Program-made: the position numbers and the translations under genes
Assembly: GCA_002720475.1 (NCBI GenBank)
Contig: PBIL01000024.1
Span: 1-64,000, forward strand
Length of the DNA: 64,000 nucleotides
Direction of reading: 5' to 3'
Origin: Roseovarius sp.
GTDB taxonomy: Bacteria; Pseudomonadota; Alphaproteobacteria; Rhodobacterales; Rhodobacteraceae
Shown: piece by piece, positions 53,246 through 63,101 of the stretch
Layout of the letters: each line of letters opens with the position of its first letter
How positions within the stretch are numbered: position 1 is the stretch's first letter
Notes under the pieces: generated by a model
Database searches by the model: none
The model's input: the letters and a program-made list of their open reading frames with translations, nothing else
What the model was told of the DNA's origin: nothing

Positions 53246-54346
53246 TCAGCCGCCATGCACCAGGGTCTGGAAGAGACGCGGCTCGAGGCTGGTGGCGGCG
53301 AAGGTCTCGCCCTCGGTCAGCACGCTCACCGCGTCATGGCTGTGCAGGCTTTCCTGATGGCTGGCCACCACACGAAAATCGCCGATGCGCGGATCGGCCA
53401 GCAACTGCTCGCAGAAGAGCCGCGCGGCATCCTCGACAAAGATCGGGTGGGCGGCGTTCAACTCGGCAAAGGCCTGCTCGTCCTCTCGCTTGACCATGAC
53501 CTGCGTCTCGGTCGGCACGGCGCGGCGGGCAAGCTCGATCAGATCCTCGAACCACAGGCAGTCCCCGGCCACCAGCTCGACCGAGAGACGCGCCACCGAG
53601 CGCTGCGAATGCGGCGTGGCCAGCTGACCGCGCGTGGCGCGCGCGTGCTCGCTCAGCTCCAGCGAACAGGGACAGGTCGAGGAATAGACGTAATCGAGAT
53701 GCATGAACTTGCGCCGCACCCCGTCCTTTTCCACCAGTTCGAGCGCGATGTCGTAATACTGATACCCTTCCAGACCCGAGCGCAGCGAGCGCAGCCGCGC
53801 CGGATAGGACAGCCGCATCTGCAACCGCGCATCGAGCGTGTCGAGATCGCTCAGGTAATCGGCGAGCGCCGCCTCCATCACCTCGAAGCTGAAGGTCTTC
53901 TCGGCGTGCTTGTAGAAGCTGCGCATGATGCGCGACATGTTGATGCCCTTCTTGCCCGCCTCGAGGCTCACCGTTCCGGTGACGGAGGTTTCAAGCGTGA
54001 GATCGCCATTGTCGCGCGTGTGGTAGCGGATGGGCAGGCGGAAATTGGATATGCCCACATGCTGCAGGTGCTGCTTCGTGCCGCGGATGAGCGAGGCCGG
54101 CCCGTTCTGAAGGTCTGGCAGGGTGGCGCGATAGGCGTCGGTCGCGGCGAAATCTTCCGGATAATCGCGCGCAAGCGCGGGATAGTTGGTCACCGCTGCA
54201 CCGGGCAACAGCCGCGCGATGGCCGGATCGAGATCGGCCACCTCCTCGGGGGTGGCCGTGGACGCCCAGGCCCGGAGCCGCGCCAGAGCTTCCTTCGCCT
54301 CGTCCCGGTCGGGGACGGGCCGCATGTCAGACGGATGCACGTTCAT
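53246..54346 (-). CDS. folE2: GTP cyclohydrolase FolE2
   Basis: FolE2 (366 residues) converts GTP to 7,8-dihydroneopterin triphosphate at the head of folate synthesis, and differs from zinc-dependent FolE by tolerating other metals. The active-site Cys is in YSSTCPCSLELSEHARATRGQLATPHSQRS, with the metal-binding His and Cys. The conserved HVGISNFRLPIRYHTRDNGD is also visible. I chose ATG 54346 (MNVHPSDMRPVPD), the usual start, over 54409. An inverted repeat ACGTA-N6-TACGT lies about 65 bp upstream of the start (54412-54427); its meaning is unknown. Confidence 0.93.
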   Translation of the reverse strand: MNVHPSDMRPVPDRDEAKEALARLRAWASTATPEEVADLDPAIARLLPGAAVTNYPALARDYPEDFAATDAYRATLPDLQNGPASLIRGTKQHLQHVGISNFRLPIRYHTRDNGDLTLETSVTGTVSLEAGKKGINMSRIMRSFYKHAEKTFSFEVMEAALADYLSDLDTLDARLQMRLSYPARLRSLRSGLEGYQYYDIALELVEKDGVRRKFMHLDYVYSSTCPCSLELSEHARATRGQLATPHSQRSVARLSVELVAGDCLWFEDLIELARRAVPTETQVMVKREDEQAFAELNAAHPIFVEDAARLFCEQLLADPRIGDFRVVASHQESLHSHDAVSVLTEGETFAATSLEPRLFQTLVHGG

Positions 54347-54466
54347 ACGGAAAATTCCCTGTCCGCTCGTCACGAGGGAAACATAGGCCGTTTCCATCGT
54401 GTTTGCCATTCACGTAAGACCATACGTCAAAACCGACAGGCCGGATCATTTCCGACGCGCCTTTCG

Positions 54467-55639
54467 CTAGCCCGCCGCCGCCCGAAGCGCGCCGCGCAGG
54501 TCGTCGATCAGATCCTCGGGGTCCTCGAGCCCGACGCTGAGCCGCACCAGCCCCGGCGTGATGCCGAGCGCCGCCTTCCGTTCGACGGCCAGGCGCTGAT
54601 GGGTGGTGGTGGCCGGATGCGTCACGATGGATTTCGCATCGCCCAGGTTGTTGGAGATGAGCACGATCTCCAGCGCGTTGAGAAAGCGGAAGGCCGCCGC
54701 CTGCCCGCCCTCGATCTCGAGCGCGAGCACCGTGCCCCCCTGCCCCATCTGCCGCAGCGCGAGCGCGTGCTGCGGATGCTCGGCAAGCCCCGGATAGATC
54801 ACCCGCACCCGCGCATCGTCCTGCAATGCCTCGGCAATCCTCTGCGCGCTGGCCGATTGCGCGCGCACGCGCAGGTCGATCGTCTCCAGCCCCTTGAGCA
54901 TCACCCAGGCGTTGAAGGGCGAGAGCGCGCCGCCAGTATGTTTCATGTAGGGCTCGAGCACCTTGCGGATATAGTCCCGGCTGCCCAGCACCACCCCGCC
55001 CAGGCACCGTCCCTGCCCGTCGATATGCTTGGTGGCCGAATAGACCACCACATCGGCCCCCTGCGCGATGGCGCCCGAATAGACCGGCGTGGCAAACACA
55101 TTGTCCACCACCACCACGGCCCCCGCCGCATGGGCAAGCTCCGCCACCGCGGCGATATCGACCAGTTCCAGCGTCGGGTTGGCGACGGACTCGAAGAACA
55201 GCGCGCGGGTATCGGGCCGGATCGCGGCGCGCCATTGCTCAAGGTCGGTGCCATCCACGAATGTCACCTCGACGCCGAAGCGCGTCAGCACCTCCTCGAG
55301 CACGTAGAGGCACGAGCCGAAAAGCGCCCGCGCCGCCACCACATGATCGCCCGCCCGCAGCAGCGAGGTCAGCGCCCCCGACACCGCCGCCATGCCCGAG
55401 GCGGTGGCGAACGCATCCTCCGCCCCCTCCAGCGCGGCGATGCGCTCTTCGAACATGGCCACCGTGGGATTGCCGTAACGGGCATAGATGAACTCGTCCG
55501 GCCCCGCCGAGAGGAACCGCGCCTCCGCCGCCTCGGCGGTCTCGTAAACAAAGCCCTGGGTCAGAAAGAGCGCCTCGCTCACCTCGCCCCACTGGCTGCG
55601 CCGCGTGCCGCCATGAACCAGTTTCGTGCGTGTCTTCAT
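54467..55639 (-). CDS. metZ: O-succinylhomoserine (O-acetylhomoserine) sulfhydrylase
   Basis: MetZ (390 residues) is a PLP enzyme of the Cys/Met-metabolism family that forms homocysteine from activated homoserine and sulfide. The Schiff-base lysine lies in VVVYSATKHIDGQGRCLGG. Flanking family motifs are DEFIYARYGNPTVAMFEERIAALEGAEDAFATASGMAAV and LEIVLISNNLGDAKSIVTHPATTTHQRL. ATG 55639 is preceded by GGAGGACG. Control is by an upstream SAM-II riboswitch plus terminator, so the gene is expected to be off when S-adenosylmethionine is plentiful. Confidence 0.94.
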   Translation of the reverse strand: MKTRTKLVHGGTRRSQWGEVSEALFLTQGFVYETAEAAEARFLSAGPDEFIYARYGNPTVAMFEERIAALEGAEDAFATASGMAAVSGALTSLLRAGDHVVAARALFGSCLYVLEEVLTRFGVEVTFVDGTDLEQWRAAIRPDTRALFFESVANPTLELVDIAAVAELAHAAGAVVVVDNVFATPVYSGAIAQGADVVVYSATKHIDGQGRCLGGVVLGSRDYIRKVLEPYMKHTGGALSPFNAWVMLKGLETIDLRVRAQSASAQRIAEALQDDARVRVIYPGLAEHPQHALALRQMGQGGTVLALEIEGGQAAAFRFLNALEIVLISNNLGDAKSIVTHPATTTHQRLAVERKAALGITPGLVRLSVGLEDPEDLIDDLRGALRAAAG

Positions 55640-55667
55640 GTCCGTCCTCCGGGCGCGCGGCCCAAGT

Positions 55668-55704
55668 GAAAAAGCCCCCGCCGCGGTCAAGCGAAAGGGG
55701 GCTT
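55668..55704 (-). terminator. intrinsic terminator in the metZ leader
   Basis: On the minus strand AAGCCCCC ... GGGGGCTT forms an 8-bp stem followed by TTTTTC. It stands between the SAM-II aptamer and the metZ start, 28 bp before the ATG, fitting transcription attenuation. Confidence 0.8.
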
Positions 55705-55710
55705 TCTCCT

Positions 55711-55770
55711 GACCTCTTTAGCGGAATTGTTTAACGTGGCCCGCAATCCGGTAACAAATCGCCACATGTG
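55711..55770 (-). promoter_or_regulatory. SAM-II riboswitch aptamer controlling metZ
   Basis: The minus strand reads CACATGTGGCGATTTGTTAC, then CGGATTGCGGGCCACGTTAA and ACAATTCCGCTAAAGAGG. The elements match the SAM-II class: P1 GUGGC/GCCAC, the loop GAUUUG, the conserved CGUUAAA, and the downstream CGCUAAAG that forms the pseudoknot. The class is known from alphaproteobacterial metX/metZ/metA genes and binds S-adenosylmethionine. Here it is directly followed by a terminator hairpin. Confidence 0.88.
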
Positions 55771-55772
55771 GC

Positions 55773-55801
55773 GCTTTAGCCGCAGCTTGCGGCCGCGTCA
55801 A
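55773..55801 (-). promoter_or_regulatory. promoter of metZ
   Basis: A -35 TTGACG (55796-55801) and a -10-like TAAAGC (55773-55778) are separated by 17 bp on the minus strand. Transcription should begin at about 55766, right at the start of the riboswitch aptamer. Confidence 0.55.
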
Positions 55802-55889
55802 CTCTGTCACGGTAGTTTAACCAAAGCGTCGCGGTGCCGACATATGGCGCGCCTATCCCCTCGCCACAAGATGTTGTGGGGTCGGGACC

Positions 55890-56783
55890 ATGCCGCTCAT
55901 ACACCTGAATGCCGGGGACGATCTGCCCGAAGCGATGCCCGATCCCGGGCCCGGCCCCGTGATCGTCATGGTGCACGGGTTCAAATATACCCCCGGCCAT
56001 GCCAAGGAATGCCCGCACCGCCACATCTTCTCGCTCTCGCCCGAGCGCGAATGTTTCAAGGTGGTGTCCTGGCCGCGCGGTCTTGGCTTCGACGGCATGC
56101 GCCCCGATGAGGGGCTCGCCGTGGGCTTCGGCTGGCACGCGCGCGGCTCGCTCTGGCGCGCCTACCGCGAGGCGGCGCGCGCGGGCGCGGCGCTGGCCGC
56201 CACGATCCGCGCCCTGCGCACCCGCCTGCCCGATCGTCCGGTGCATGCCATCGCCCATTCCTTCGGCGCGCGGGTCGTGCTCTCGGCGCTCGGCCATCTC
56301 GAGCCGGGCGCGCTCGGGCGCGTGATCCTGCTTGCCGGGGCCGAGTTCGGCCGCCACGCCGCCGAGGCGCTTGCCACGCCCGCAGGCCGCGCCGCCGAGA
56401 TCATCAATGTCACCACGCGCGAGAACGACCTTTACGATTTCCTGCTGGAATGCCTGATCGCGCCGCCGGCGCGGGGCGACCGCAGCCTCGGCCTTGCCCT
56501 GCCGAGCGGGGCCAATGTCCTCACGCTGCAACTCGACGATCCCGACACGCTCGCGGTGCTGCGCGGCGCGGGCTTCGGCATCGCCCCGCCCGCTGCGCGC
56601 ATCTGCCACTGGTCGCCCTACACGCGGCCCGGGGCGCTGCCCTTCTACGGGGCGCTTCTGCGGGCACCCGAACGCTTGTCGCTCGCGCAGCTGCGCGCCG
56701 CCCTGCCCGAACGCGCCGCCCCGCGCTGGTCCCGGATCCTGGCCGAAATCCCCTTGCCAATGGGCCGCAAAGCGTCATTCTGA
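55890..56783 (+). CDS. alpha/beta hydrolase (DUF900-like)
   Basis: The 297-residue protein has an alpha/beta-hydrolase core: PVIVMVHGFKYTPGHAKECP (oxyanion-hole region H-G-F), nucleophile elbow AIAHSFGARVVLSALGH (G/A-H-S-x-G pattern), and ENDLYDFLLE and a later His-containing strand ICHWSPYTRPG as candidates for the acid and base. No signal peptide. Substrate is unknown. It is followed by a glutathione transferase gene 27 bp away on the same strand. It diverges from the riboswitch-controlled metZ. Confidence 0.8.
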   Translation: MPLIHLNAGDDLPEAMPDPGPGPVIVMVHGFKYTPGHAKECPHRHIFSLSPERECFKVVSWPRGLGFDGMRPDEGLAVGFGWHARGSLWRAYREAARAGAALAATIRALRTRLPDRPVHAIAHSFGARVVLSALGHLEPGALGRVILLAGAEFGRHAAEALATPAGRAAEIINVTTRENDLYDFLLECLIAPPARGDRSLGLALPSGANVLTLQLDDPDTLAVLRGAGFGIAPPAARICHWSPYTRPGALPFYGALLRAPERLSLAQLRAALPERAAPRWSRILAEIPLPMGRKASF

Positions 56784-56810
56784 CCCGGTTGCCCCGGACA
56801 GGAAGACGCC

Positions 56811-57473
56811 ATGCAGGATCCGATCGACCTCTATTACTGGCCCACGCCCAACGGCTGGAAGGCGTCCATCGCACTCGAGGAAATGGGCCTGCCCTATCGC
56901 TGCCATCTCATCGACATCGGCGCGGGCGATCAGCATGCGCCGTCGTTCCTCGCCATCTCGCCCAACAACCGGATCCCGGCGATCACCGATCCCGCCGGGC
57001 CGGACGGCGCGCCGATCCACATCTTCGAGTCGGGCGCGATCCTGCTCTATCTCGCGCGCAAGACCGGGCGGTTTCTGGGCGAGACCGAGCGCGAACGGAT
57101 CGCGGTGGAACAATGGCTCATGTGGCAGATGGGCGGCGTCGGGCCGATGGCCGGTCAGGCGCATCATTTCCTGAAGTTCGCGAAGGAAGACATCCCCTAT
57201 GCCAAGGACCGCTATCGCGGCGAGGTGGCGCGGCTCTATCGCGTGCTCGACCGGCAGCTGGCGGCCAATCGCTACGTGGCGGGGGATTTCTATTCCATCG
57301 CGGACATGGCGCTCTGGGGGTGGTGCTCGCTCTGGGAGGGGCAGCAGCAGACGCTGGAGGACAAGCCGCATTTCGCCCGCTGGCTGGACGAGGTGGGGGC
57401 CAGGGACGCGGTGCAGCGCGGCCGTGCCCTGCACGCCGAGCGCCGCCGAGACCCGACCGCCAAATCCGCCTGA
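56811..57473 (+). CDS. glutathione S-transferase, nu-class (YghU/YfcG-like)
   Basis: The protein (220 residues) has the thioredoxin-like N-terminal domain IDLYYWPTPNGWKASIALEE, with the catalytic Thr/Asn region WPTPNGWK, and ISPNNRIPAITDP followed by the ES motif HIFESGAILLYLARK. An all-helical C-terminal domain includes FLKFAKEDIPYAKDRYRGEV. This set is typical of YghU/YfcG/GstB-like disulfide-bond reductases. It probably forms a small operon with the upstream hydrolase. Confidence 0.88.
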   Translation: MQDPIDLYYWPTPNGWKASIALEEMGLPYRCHLIDIGAGDQHAPSFLAISPNNRIPAITDPAGPDGAPIHIFESGAILLYLARKTGRFLGETERERIAVEQWLMWQMGGVGPMAGQAHHFLKFAKEDIPYAKDRYRGEVARLYRVLDRQLAANRYVAGDFYSIADMALWGWCSLWEGQQQTLEDKPHFARWLDEVGARDAVQRGRALHAERRRDPTAKSA

Positions 57474-57547
57474 GGCACCTGCGGCCCTTGCGCGCCGGAC
57501 CGGATCGCTCTACGCTTGAGACAACTTGCAATGGAGGGCGTGACGTC

Positions 57548-58657
57548 ATGGCGCCCAAGCGTCCGATTGGTGCGGGCGCTATCCCGACACCGGTAGAGAG
57601 CCCCGCGCCGAGCCTCCCGGATCGTCCGCCGCTTTACGCGGCGCTCGATCTCGGAACGAACAGTTGCCGCATGTTGATTGCCCGCCCCGAGGGCGCGCAG
57701 TTCCATGTGGTGGACAGTTTCTCGAAATCCGTTCAGCTTGGGGCCGGGCTGGAAAGATCCGGGCGTCTGTCGCGCGCGGCGATCTACCGCACCATCCAGG
57801 CCCTGCGCGTGTGTCACCAGAAATTGCGCCGCCACCGCGTTGCCCGGATGCGGCTCGTGGCGACCGAAGCCTGCCGCCGCGCCACGAACGGGCGCGAGTT
57901 CATGGCCAGGATCGAGCGCGAGACCGGGCTTCGGCTCGACATCATCCCGCCCGAGGAAGAGGCGCGCCTTGCCGTGGTGTCCTGCGCGCCGCTGGTGAGC
58001 CCCGGCACCGAACAGTTGCTGGTCGTGGATATCGGCGGCGGCTCGACCGAGCTTGTCTGGATCGACCTGCGCGACGTGCCGCCGCCCGATCGCGCGCGCG
58101 CGATCATGCGGATGCATCTGGGCTTTCACCATGCCACGACAGGCCCGGCGGCGCGGGTGGTGGACTGGATCAGCGTGCCGCTCGGCGTGGCCACGCTGCG
58201 CGAGCAGTTCCGCGACGTGGAGGACGATGCCGCCCGCTTTGCCCTGATGAGCTGGTTCTTCGAGGAAAACCTGGCCGAGTTCGCCCCCTACAAGGACGAA
58301 CCGTCGCGCGAGGGGTTCCAGATCGTCGGCACCTCGGGCACCGTCACCACCGTCGCGGCAAGCCATCTCGGACTCAAGCGATACGACCGCAACAAGGTGG
58401 ATGGCCTGACCATGACCAGCGACGAGATCGACCGCGTGATCCGCGACTATCTTGCGCTCGGCCCGGCGGGGCGACGGCGCGATCCGCGCATCGGGCAGGA
58501 CCGACAGACGCTGATCATGTCCGGCGCCGCGATCCTTCAGGCGCTTTTGCGCTGCTGGCCCACCGACCGGCTCTCGGTCGCCGATCGCGGGCTGCGCGAG
58601 GGGATGCTCTATGCGCAGATGGCCGCCGACGGGGTGCTTGAAGAGGGAGAGGCGTGA
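57548..58657 (+). CDS. exopolyphosphatase / pppGpp phosphohydrolase family (Ppx/GppA)
   Basis: The protein (369 residues) belongs to the ASKHA superfamily. It has a phosphate-1 motif [38 protein letters not shown], catalytic Glu region [12 protein letters not shown], and phosphate-2 motif [18 protein letters not shown] later [18 protein letters not shown] follows. It lacks the C-terminal HD domain of full Ppx, so it is the short form common in alphaproteobacteria and may hydrolyse polyphosphate or pppGpp. The stop overlaps the rlmE start by one base (TGATG); the two genes are often paired in this group. Confidence 0.9.
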   Translation: MAPKRPIGAGAIPTPVESPAPSLPDRPPLYAALDLGTNSCRMLIARPEGAQFHVVDSFSKSVQLGAGLERSGRLSRAAIYRTIQALRVCHQKLRRHRVARMRLVATEACRRATNGREFMARIERETGLRLDIIPPEEEARLAVVSCAPLVSPGTEQLLVVDIGGGSTELVWIDLRDVPPPDRARAIMRMHLGFHHATTGPAARVVDWISVPLGVATLREQFRDVEDDAARFALMSWFFEENLAEFAPYKDEPSREGFQIVGTSGTVTTVAASHLGLKRYDRNKVDGLTMTSDEIDRVIRDYLALGPAGRRRDPRIGQDRQTLIMSGAAILQALLRCWPTDRLSVADRGLREGMLYAQMAADGVLEEGEA

Positions 58658-59373
58658 TGGCCAAGGGGCCTGATGGCAGGAACACTTCCGGGCGCGGGAT
58701 GCGCGACCTGACCGTGAAGGTCAAGACGGCGCGCGGGCGGCGGGCCTCCTCGACGCGCTGGCTGCAACGCCAGCTCAACGATCCTTACGTCAAGCGCGCG
58801 CAGGCCGAGGGCTATCGCGGCCGTGCCGCCTACAAGATCATGGAACTGGACGACAAATACCGCTTTCTCGTACCCGGCGCGCGTGTGGTCGATCTGGGCT
58901 GCGCGCCGGGCGGCTGGTTGCAGGTGGCGGTGCCGCGCGTCAACGCGCTCGGGCAAAAGCCGGGCAAGCGGCAGGGCTTTGTGCTGGGGATCGACCTGCA
59001 GGAGGTCGAGCCCGTCGCCGGGGCCGAGATCCATCAGATCGACTTCATGGAGGATGGCGCGGACGAGAAGGTGAAGGGGTGGCTCGGCGGCAAGGCGGAT
59101 GTGGTCATGTCCGACATGGCCGCCGCCTCCTCGGGGCACAAGCAGACCGACCATCTGCGCATCATCGCGCTCTGCGAGGCGGCGGCGCATCTGGCCTTCG
59201 ACGTGCTGGCCGAGGGCGGCACCTTCGTCTCGAAGGTGCTGGCGGGCGGGACCGAGGGCGAGTTGCAGAAGCTTCTCAAGCAACGGTTCGACAAGGTCGC
59301 CAATGTCAAGCCGCCCGCCTCGCGCGCCGACAGTTCCGAGAAATTCGTCGTCGCCACCGGCTTTCGCGGCTGA
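58657..59373 (+). CDS. rlmE: 23S rRNA (uridine2552-2'-O)-methyltransferase
   Basis: RlmE/FtsJ (238 residues) methylates U2552 in the A-loop of 23S rRNA. The SAM site [15 protein letters not shown], the catalytic K-D-K-E framework with [24 protein letters not shown] and FVSKVLAGG, and an N-terminal basic tail ([20 protein letters not shown]) are all present. ATG 58657 overlaps the ppx stop by one base; a GTG three bases earlier is an alternative. Confidence 0.95.
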   Translation: MAKGPDGRNTSGRGMRDLTVKVKTARGRRASSTRWLQRQLNDPYVKRAQAEGYRGRAAYKIMELDDKYRFLVPGARVVDLGCAPGGWLQVAVPRVNALGQKPGKRQGFVLGIDLQEVEPVAGAEIHQIDFMEDGADEKVKGWLGGKADVVMSDMAAASSGHKQTDHLRIIALCEAAAHLAFDVLAEGGTFVSKVLAGGTEGELQKLLKQRFDKVANVKPPASRADSSEKFVVATGFRG

Positions 59374-59453
59374 GCAGCCCCCGTTGACGCTGCCCGAAAC
59401 CGGCGTAAGGTCGCGCCGGACCATCCCCGGAACATCCCGCTGGAGACGACCCC

Positions 59454-60662
59454 ATGAGCCTTGCCAACGGCCGCGCCTATCTTGCCATTCCCGGCCCCTC
59501 GGTCATGCCCGAAGAGGTGCTGCGCGCGATGAACCGCTCGGCCCCCAACATCTATGAGGGGGAGCTGGTCGAGATGACGGCGGGCCTCATCCCCGACCTG
59601 CGTGACGTGGCGCGCACCAGGGGCCGTGTGGCCATCTACATCTGCAACGGCCACGGCACCTGGGAGGCGGCGCTCGCCAATACGCTCGCCCCGGGCGAGA
59701 GGGTTCTCGTGCCCGCCACGGGCCGGTTCGGCCATGGCTGGGCCGAGGTGGCGCGCTGTCAGGGCATCGAGGTGGAGATGCTCGATTTCGGCAAGCGCGC
59801 CGCCGTGGACCTTGGCCGGGTCGAGGCCGCGCTGCGCGCCGACACGGGCCACGCGATCCGCGCCGTGCTGGCCACCCATGTGGATACCTCCACCTCCGTT
59901 AGAAACGATATCAGGGGCTTGCGCGACGTTCTTGATGCAACGGGCCATCCCGCGCTGCTCATGGCCGATTGCATCGCCTCGCTGGCCTGCGACCGCTTCG
60001 AGATGGACGCCTGGGGCGTCGATGTGACCGTTGCGGCCAGCCAGAAGGGCCTGATGGTGCCGCCGGGCCTTGGCTTCGTCTGGTTCTCCGAGAAGGCGGC
60101 CGAGGCGCGCCGCCGCCTTGGCCCCATTCCGCGCTACTGGGACTGGACGCAGCGCGCCGAGCCCGAGATGTTCTACCAGTATTTCGGCGGCACCGCGCCC
60201 ACCCATCACCTCTACGGGCTGCGCGCCGCGCTCGACCTGATCCGCGACGAGGGGATGGAGGCGATCTGGGACAGGCACGAGACGCTTGCCCGCGCCATCT
60301 GGGCGGCCTGCGAGACCTGGGGCACCGACGGCCCGCTGGAGATGAACGTCACCGACCCGGCGCTGCGCAGCCATGCCGTGACCGCGCTTCGGATCGGTGC
60401 GCCGCATGGCTCGGCGCTGCGGCAATGGGTGCAGGACAATGCGGGCGTCACGCTCGGCATCGGGCTCGGCATGGCCGAGCCGGGCGATCCGGCCTGGCAC
60501 GGATTCTTCCGCATCGGCCATATGGGCCATGTCAACGCCCACATGATCCTCGGCGCGCTCGGGGCGATCGAGGCGGGGCTGGTGGCCCTGAACATTCCGC
60601 ACGGGACGGGCGGCCTCTCGCGCGCGGCCACGGCCATCGCGCAGGGCGTCAGCCGCCCTTGA
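59454..60662 (+). CDS. class V aminotransferase, serine-glyoxylate type
   Basis: The 402-residue PLP enzyme has IPGPSVMPEEVLRAMNRSAP near the start, YICNGHGTWEAALANTLAPG for cofactor binding, VLATHVDTSTSVRNDIRGLR, and the lysine site VDVTVAASQKGLMVPPGLGF. These features match the serine-glyoxylate/alanine-glyoxylate aminotransferase group used in the serine cycle and photorespiration-like metabolism. No other serine-cycle gene is close, so the precise amino donor is open. It ends in a 14-bp convergent overlap with the next gene. Confidence 0.85.
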   Translation: MSLANGRAYLAIPGPSVMPEEVLRAMNRSAPNIYEGELVEMTAGLIPDLRDVARTRGRVAIYICNGHGTWEAALANTLAPGERVLVPATGRFGHGWAEVARCQGIEVEMLDFGKRAAVDLGRVEAALRADTGHAIRAVLATHVDTSTSVRNDIRGLRDVLDATGHPALLMADCIASLACDRFEMDAWGVDVTVAASQKGLMVPPGLGFVWFSEKAAEARRRLGPIPRYWDWTQRAEPEMFYQYFGGTAPTHHLYGLRAALDLIRDEGMEAIWDRHETLARAIWAACETWGTDGPLEMNVTDPALRSHAVTALRIGAPHGSALRQWVQDNAGVTLGIGLGMAEPGDPAWHGFFRIGHMGHVNAHMILGALGAIEAGLVALNIPHGTGGLSRAATAIAQGVSRP

Positions 60663-61053
60663 GCAGCCGGTCCGCCTTCTTGCGCACGAGCACCGTGCGC
60701 AGATCGTGCATGGCCAGCAGGAGCGCATCCGTCACCTGCTCCAGCTGATCGTCGGTGGCCTTCGATTGCGCCCACTGGGCCGTGGTGTTGAGGTAATCGA
60801 CCGCGCGCAGGATGTCGTCGATGTCGCGATGTTCGAGCAGCTTCAGCCGCTCGGCCATCCACTCTTCGATCGCGGCCATGTCCTCGGGCGTGAGTTGCCG
60901 GTCGCCGTGCGGCTTGATCTCGCCCTTGCGGATGTTGACGGTGGCGATCTGGTCCATGTCGATGCGCCGCTGCCGGTTCTCCGTATCGACCCGGAAGACG
61001 AAGGCGCCGTTCTCTCGGACGCGGAAGTAATAGTCCGGCAGATCGCCCGCCAT
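60649..61053 (-). CDS. conserved hypothetical protein
   Basis: The 134-residue soluble protein starts MAGDLPDYYFRVRENGAFVF, with a mixed N-terminal strand region (VDTENRQRRIDMDQIATVNI, RKGEIKPHGDRQLTPEDMAA) and a helical C-terminal half (IEEWMAERLKLLEHRDIDDI, LRAVDYLNTTAQWAQSKATD). No family is recognised. Its 3' end overlaps the convergent aminotransferase gene by 14 bases. It follows the aspartate aminotransferase gene by 9 bp on the same strand. Confidence 0.75.
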   Translation of the reverse strand: MAGDLPDYYFRVRENGAFVFRVDTENRQRRIDMDQIATVNIRKGEIKPHGDRQLTPEDMAAIEEWMAERLKLLEHRDIDDILRAVDYLNTTAQWAQSKATDDQLEQVTDALLLAMHDLRTVLVRKKADRLLKGG

Positions 61054-61062
61054 ATGCTCCTC

Positions 61063-62322
<1,260 letters not shown>

Positions 62323-62352
62323 TCAAGCAGCTTCGCCGGAAAGGACAGCGCG

Positions 62353-62751
62353 ATGACCGAGACCACCGGGCACTGGTTCGACCCCGAGACCACCACCTTT
62401 GGCGACCGCATCGCCGGCGCGCGCGAACGCGCGGGCATGAGCCAGAGCGACCTTGCCAAGCGGCTCGGCGTCAAGCTCAAGACCCTCAAGGCCTGGGAGG
62501 ACGATCTTTCGGAGCCGCGCGCCAACAAGCTCTCGATGATGGCGGGGCTTCTGAACGTGTCGCTGCTCTGGCTTCTGTCGGGCGAGGGCGAAGGCCCCGA
62601 CGCGCCCGCCATGGGAGAGCTGTCGCCCGACATCTCGGGCCTTCTGACCGAGATCCGCGACATCCGCACGCAGCTTGTCTATTCCACCGACCGGCTGGCG
62701 CGGCTCGAAAAGACGCTGCGGGCGCGGCTTCGGGAAGAAGCCGGTGAGTGA
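62353..62751 (+). CDS. XRE-family helix-turn-helix regulator
   Basis: The 132-residue protein has an N-terminal HTH_3 domain (FGDRIAGARERAGMSQSDLA, KRLGVKLKTLKAWEDDLSEP, residues about 16-70). The C-terminal helical region ends LVYSTDRLARLEKTLRARLR, suited to dimerisation. It resembles small Rhodobacteraceae XRE proteins near sdhE. Its stop overlaps sdhE by 8 bases, so the two are co-expressed. Target operators are unknown. Confidence 0.85.
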   Translation: MTETTGHWFDPETTTFGDRIAGARERAGMSQSDLAKRLGVKLKTLKAWEDDLSEPRANKLSMMAGLLNVSLLWLLSGEGEGPDAPAMGELSPDISGLLTEIRDIRTQLVYSTDRLARLEKTLRARLREEAGE

Positions 62752-63010
62752 CGAGCCGCGCGCGCATCGCCTGCGCCGCCTGTCCATGCGCGCAAACCGC
62801 CGCGGCATCAAGGAGATGGACATCATCCTTGGCCGCTATGCGGCGGCGCGGCTTGACGCGATGGACGGCCCCGCGCTCGATCTCTTCGACGCGCTTCTCT
62901 CTGAGAACGACCAGGATCTCTATCAATGGGTCACGGGCCAGGGCAGCGCCCCTGCCCGCTTCGCCGCGCTGATCGACGATATCGCGCGCATCGCCTGCGC
63001 CGGGAAATAG
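62744..63010 (+). CDS. sdhE: FAD assembly factor SdhE
   Basis: SdhE (88 residues) helps attach FAD covalently to succinate dehydrogenase. The family motif RRLSMRANRRGIKEMDIILG contains R-G-x-x-E (Arg20, Gly21, Glu24). The remaining helices AARLDAMDGPALDLFDALLS and NDQDLYQWVTGQGSAP match. The start is GTG at 62744, inside the end of the XRE gene; no better start fits. It is widely called DUF339 or YgfY. Confidence 0.88.
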   Translation: MSDEPRAHRLRRLSMRANRRGIKEMDIILGRYAAARLDAMDGPALDLFDALLSENDQDLYQWVTGQGSAPARFAALIDDIARIACAGK

Positions 63011-63033
63011 CGCGGATTTTAGACACCTGCCGC

Positions 63034-63044
63034 GCGGTTTAACC
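63034..63044. promoter_or_regulatory. palindrome upstream of the MarR gene
   Basis: CGGTT-T-AACCG is a perfect 11-bp palindrome 58 bp ahead of the MarR-type gene start. It could be an autoregulatory site. Its core GGTTTA also occurs in the pdhA palindrome. Confidence 0.35.
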
Positions 63045-63101
63045 GATTATTGGCGGTTTTCCCGCAATCTCCCCCGCGACGCGACCGCAAGGGAGATTTC
63101 G

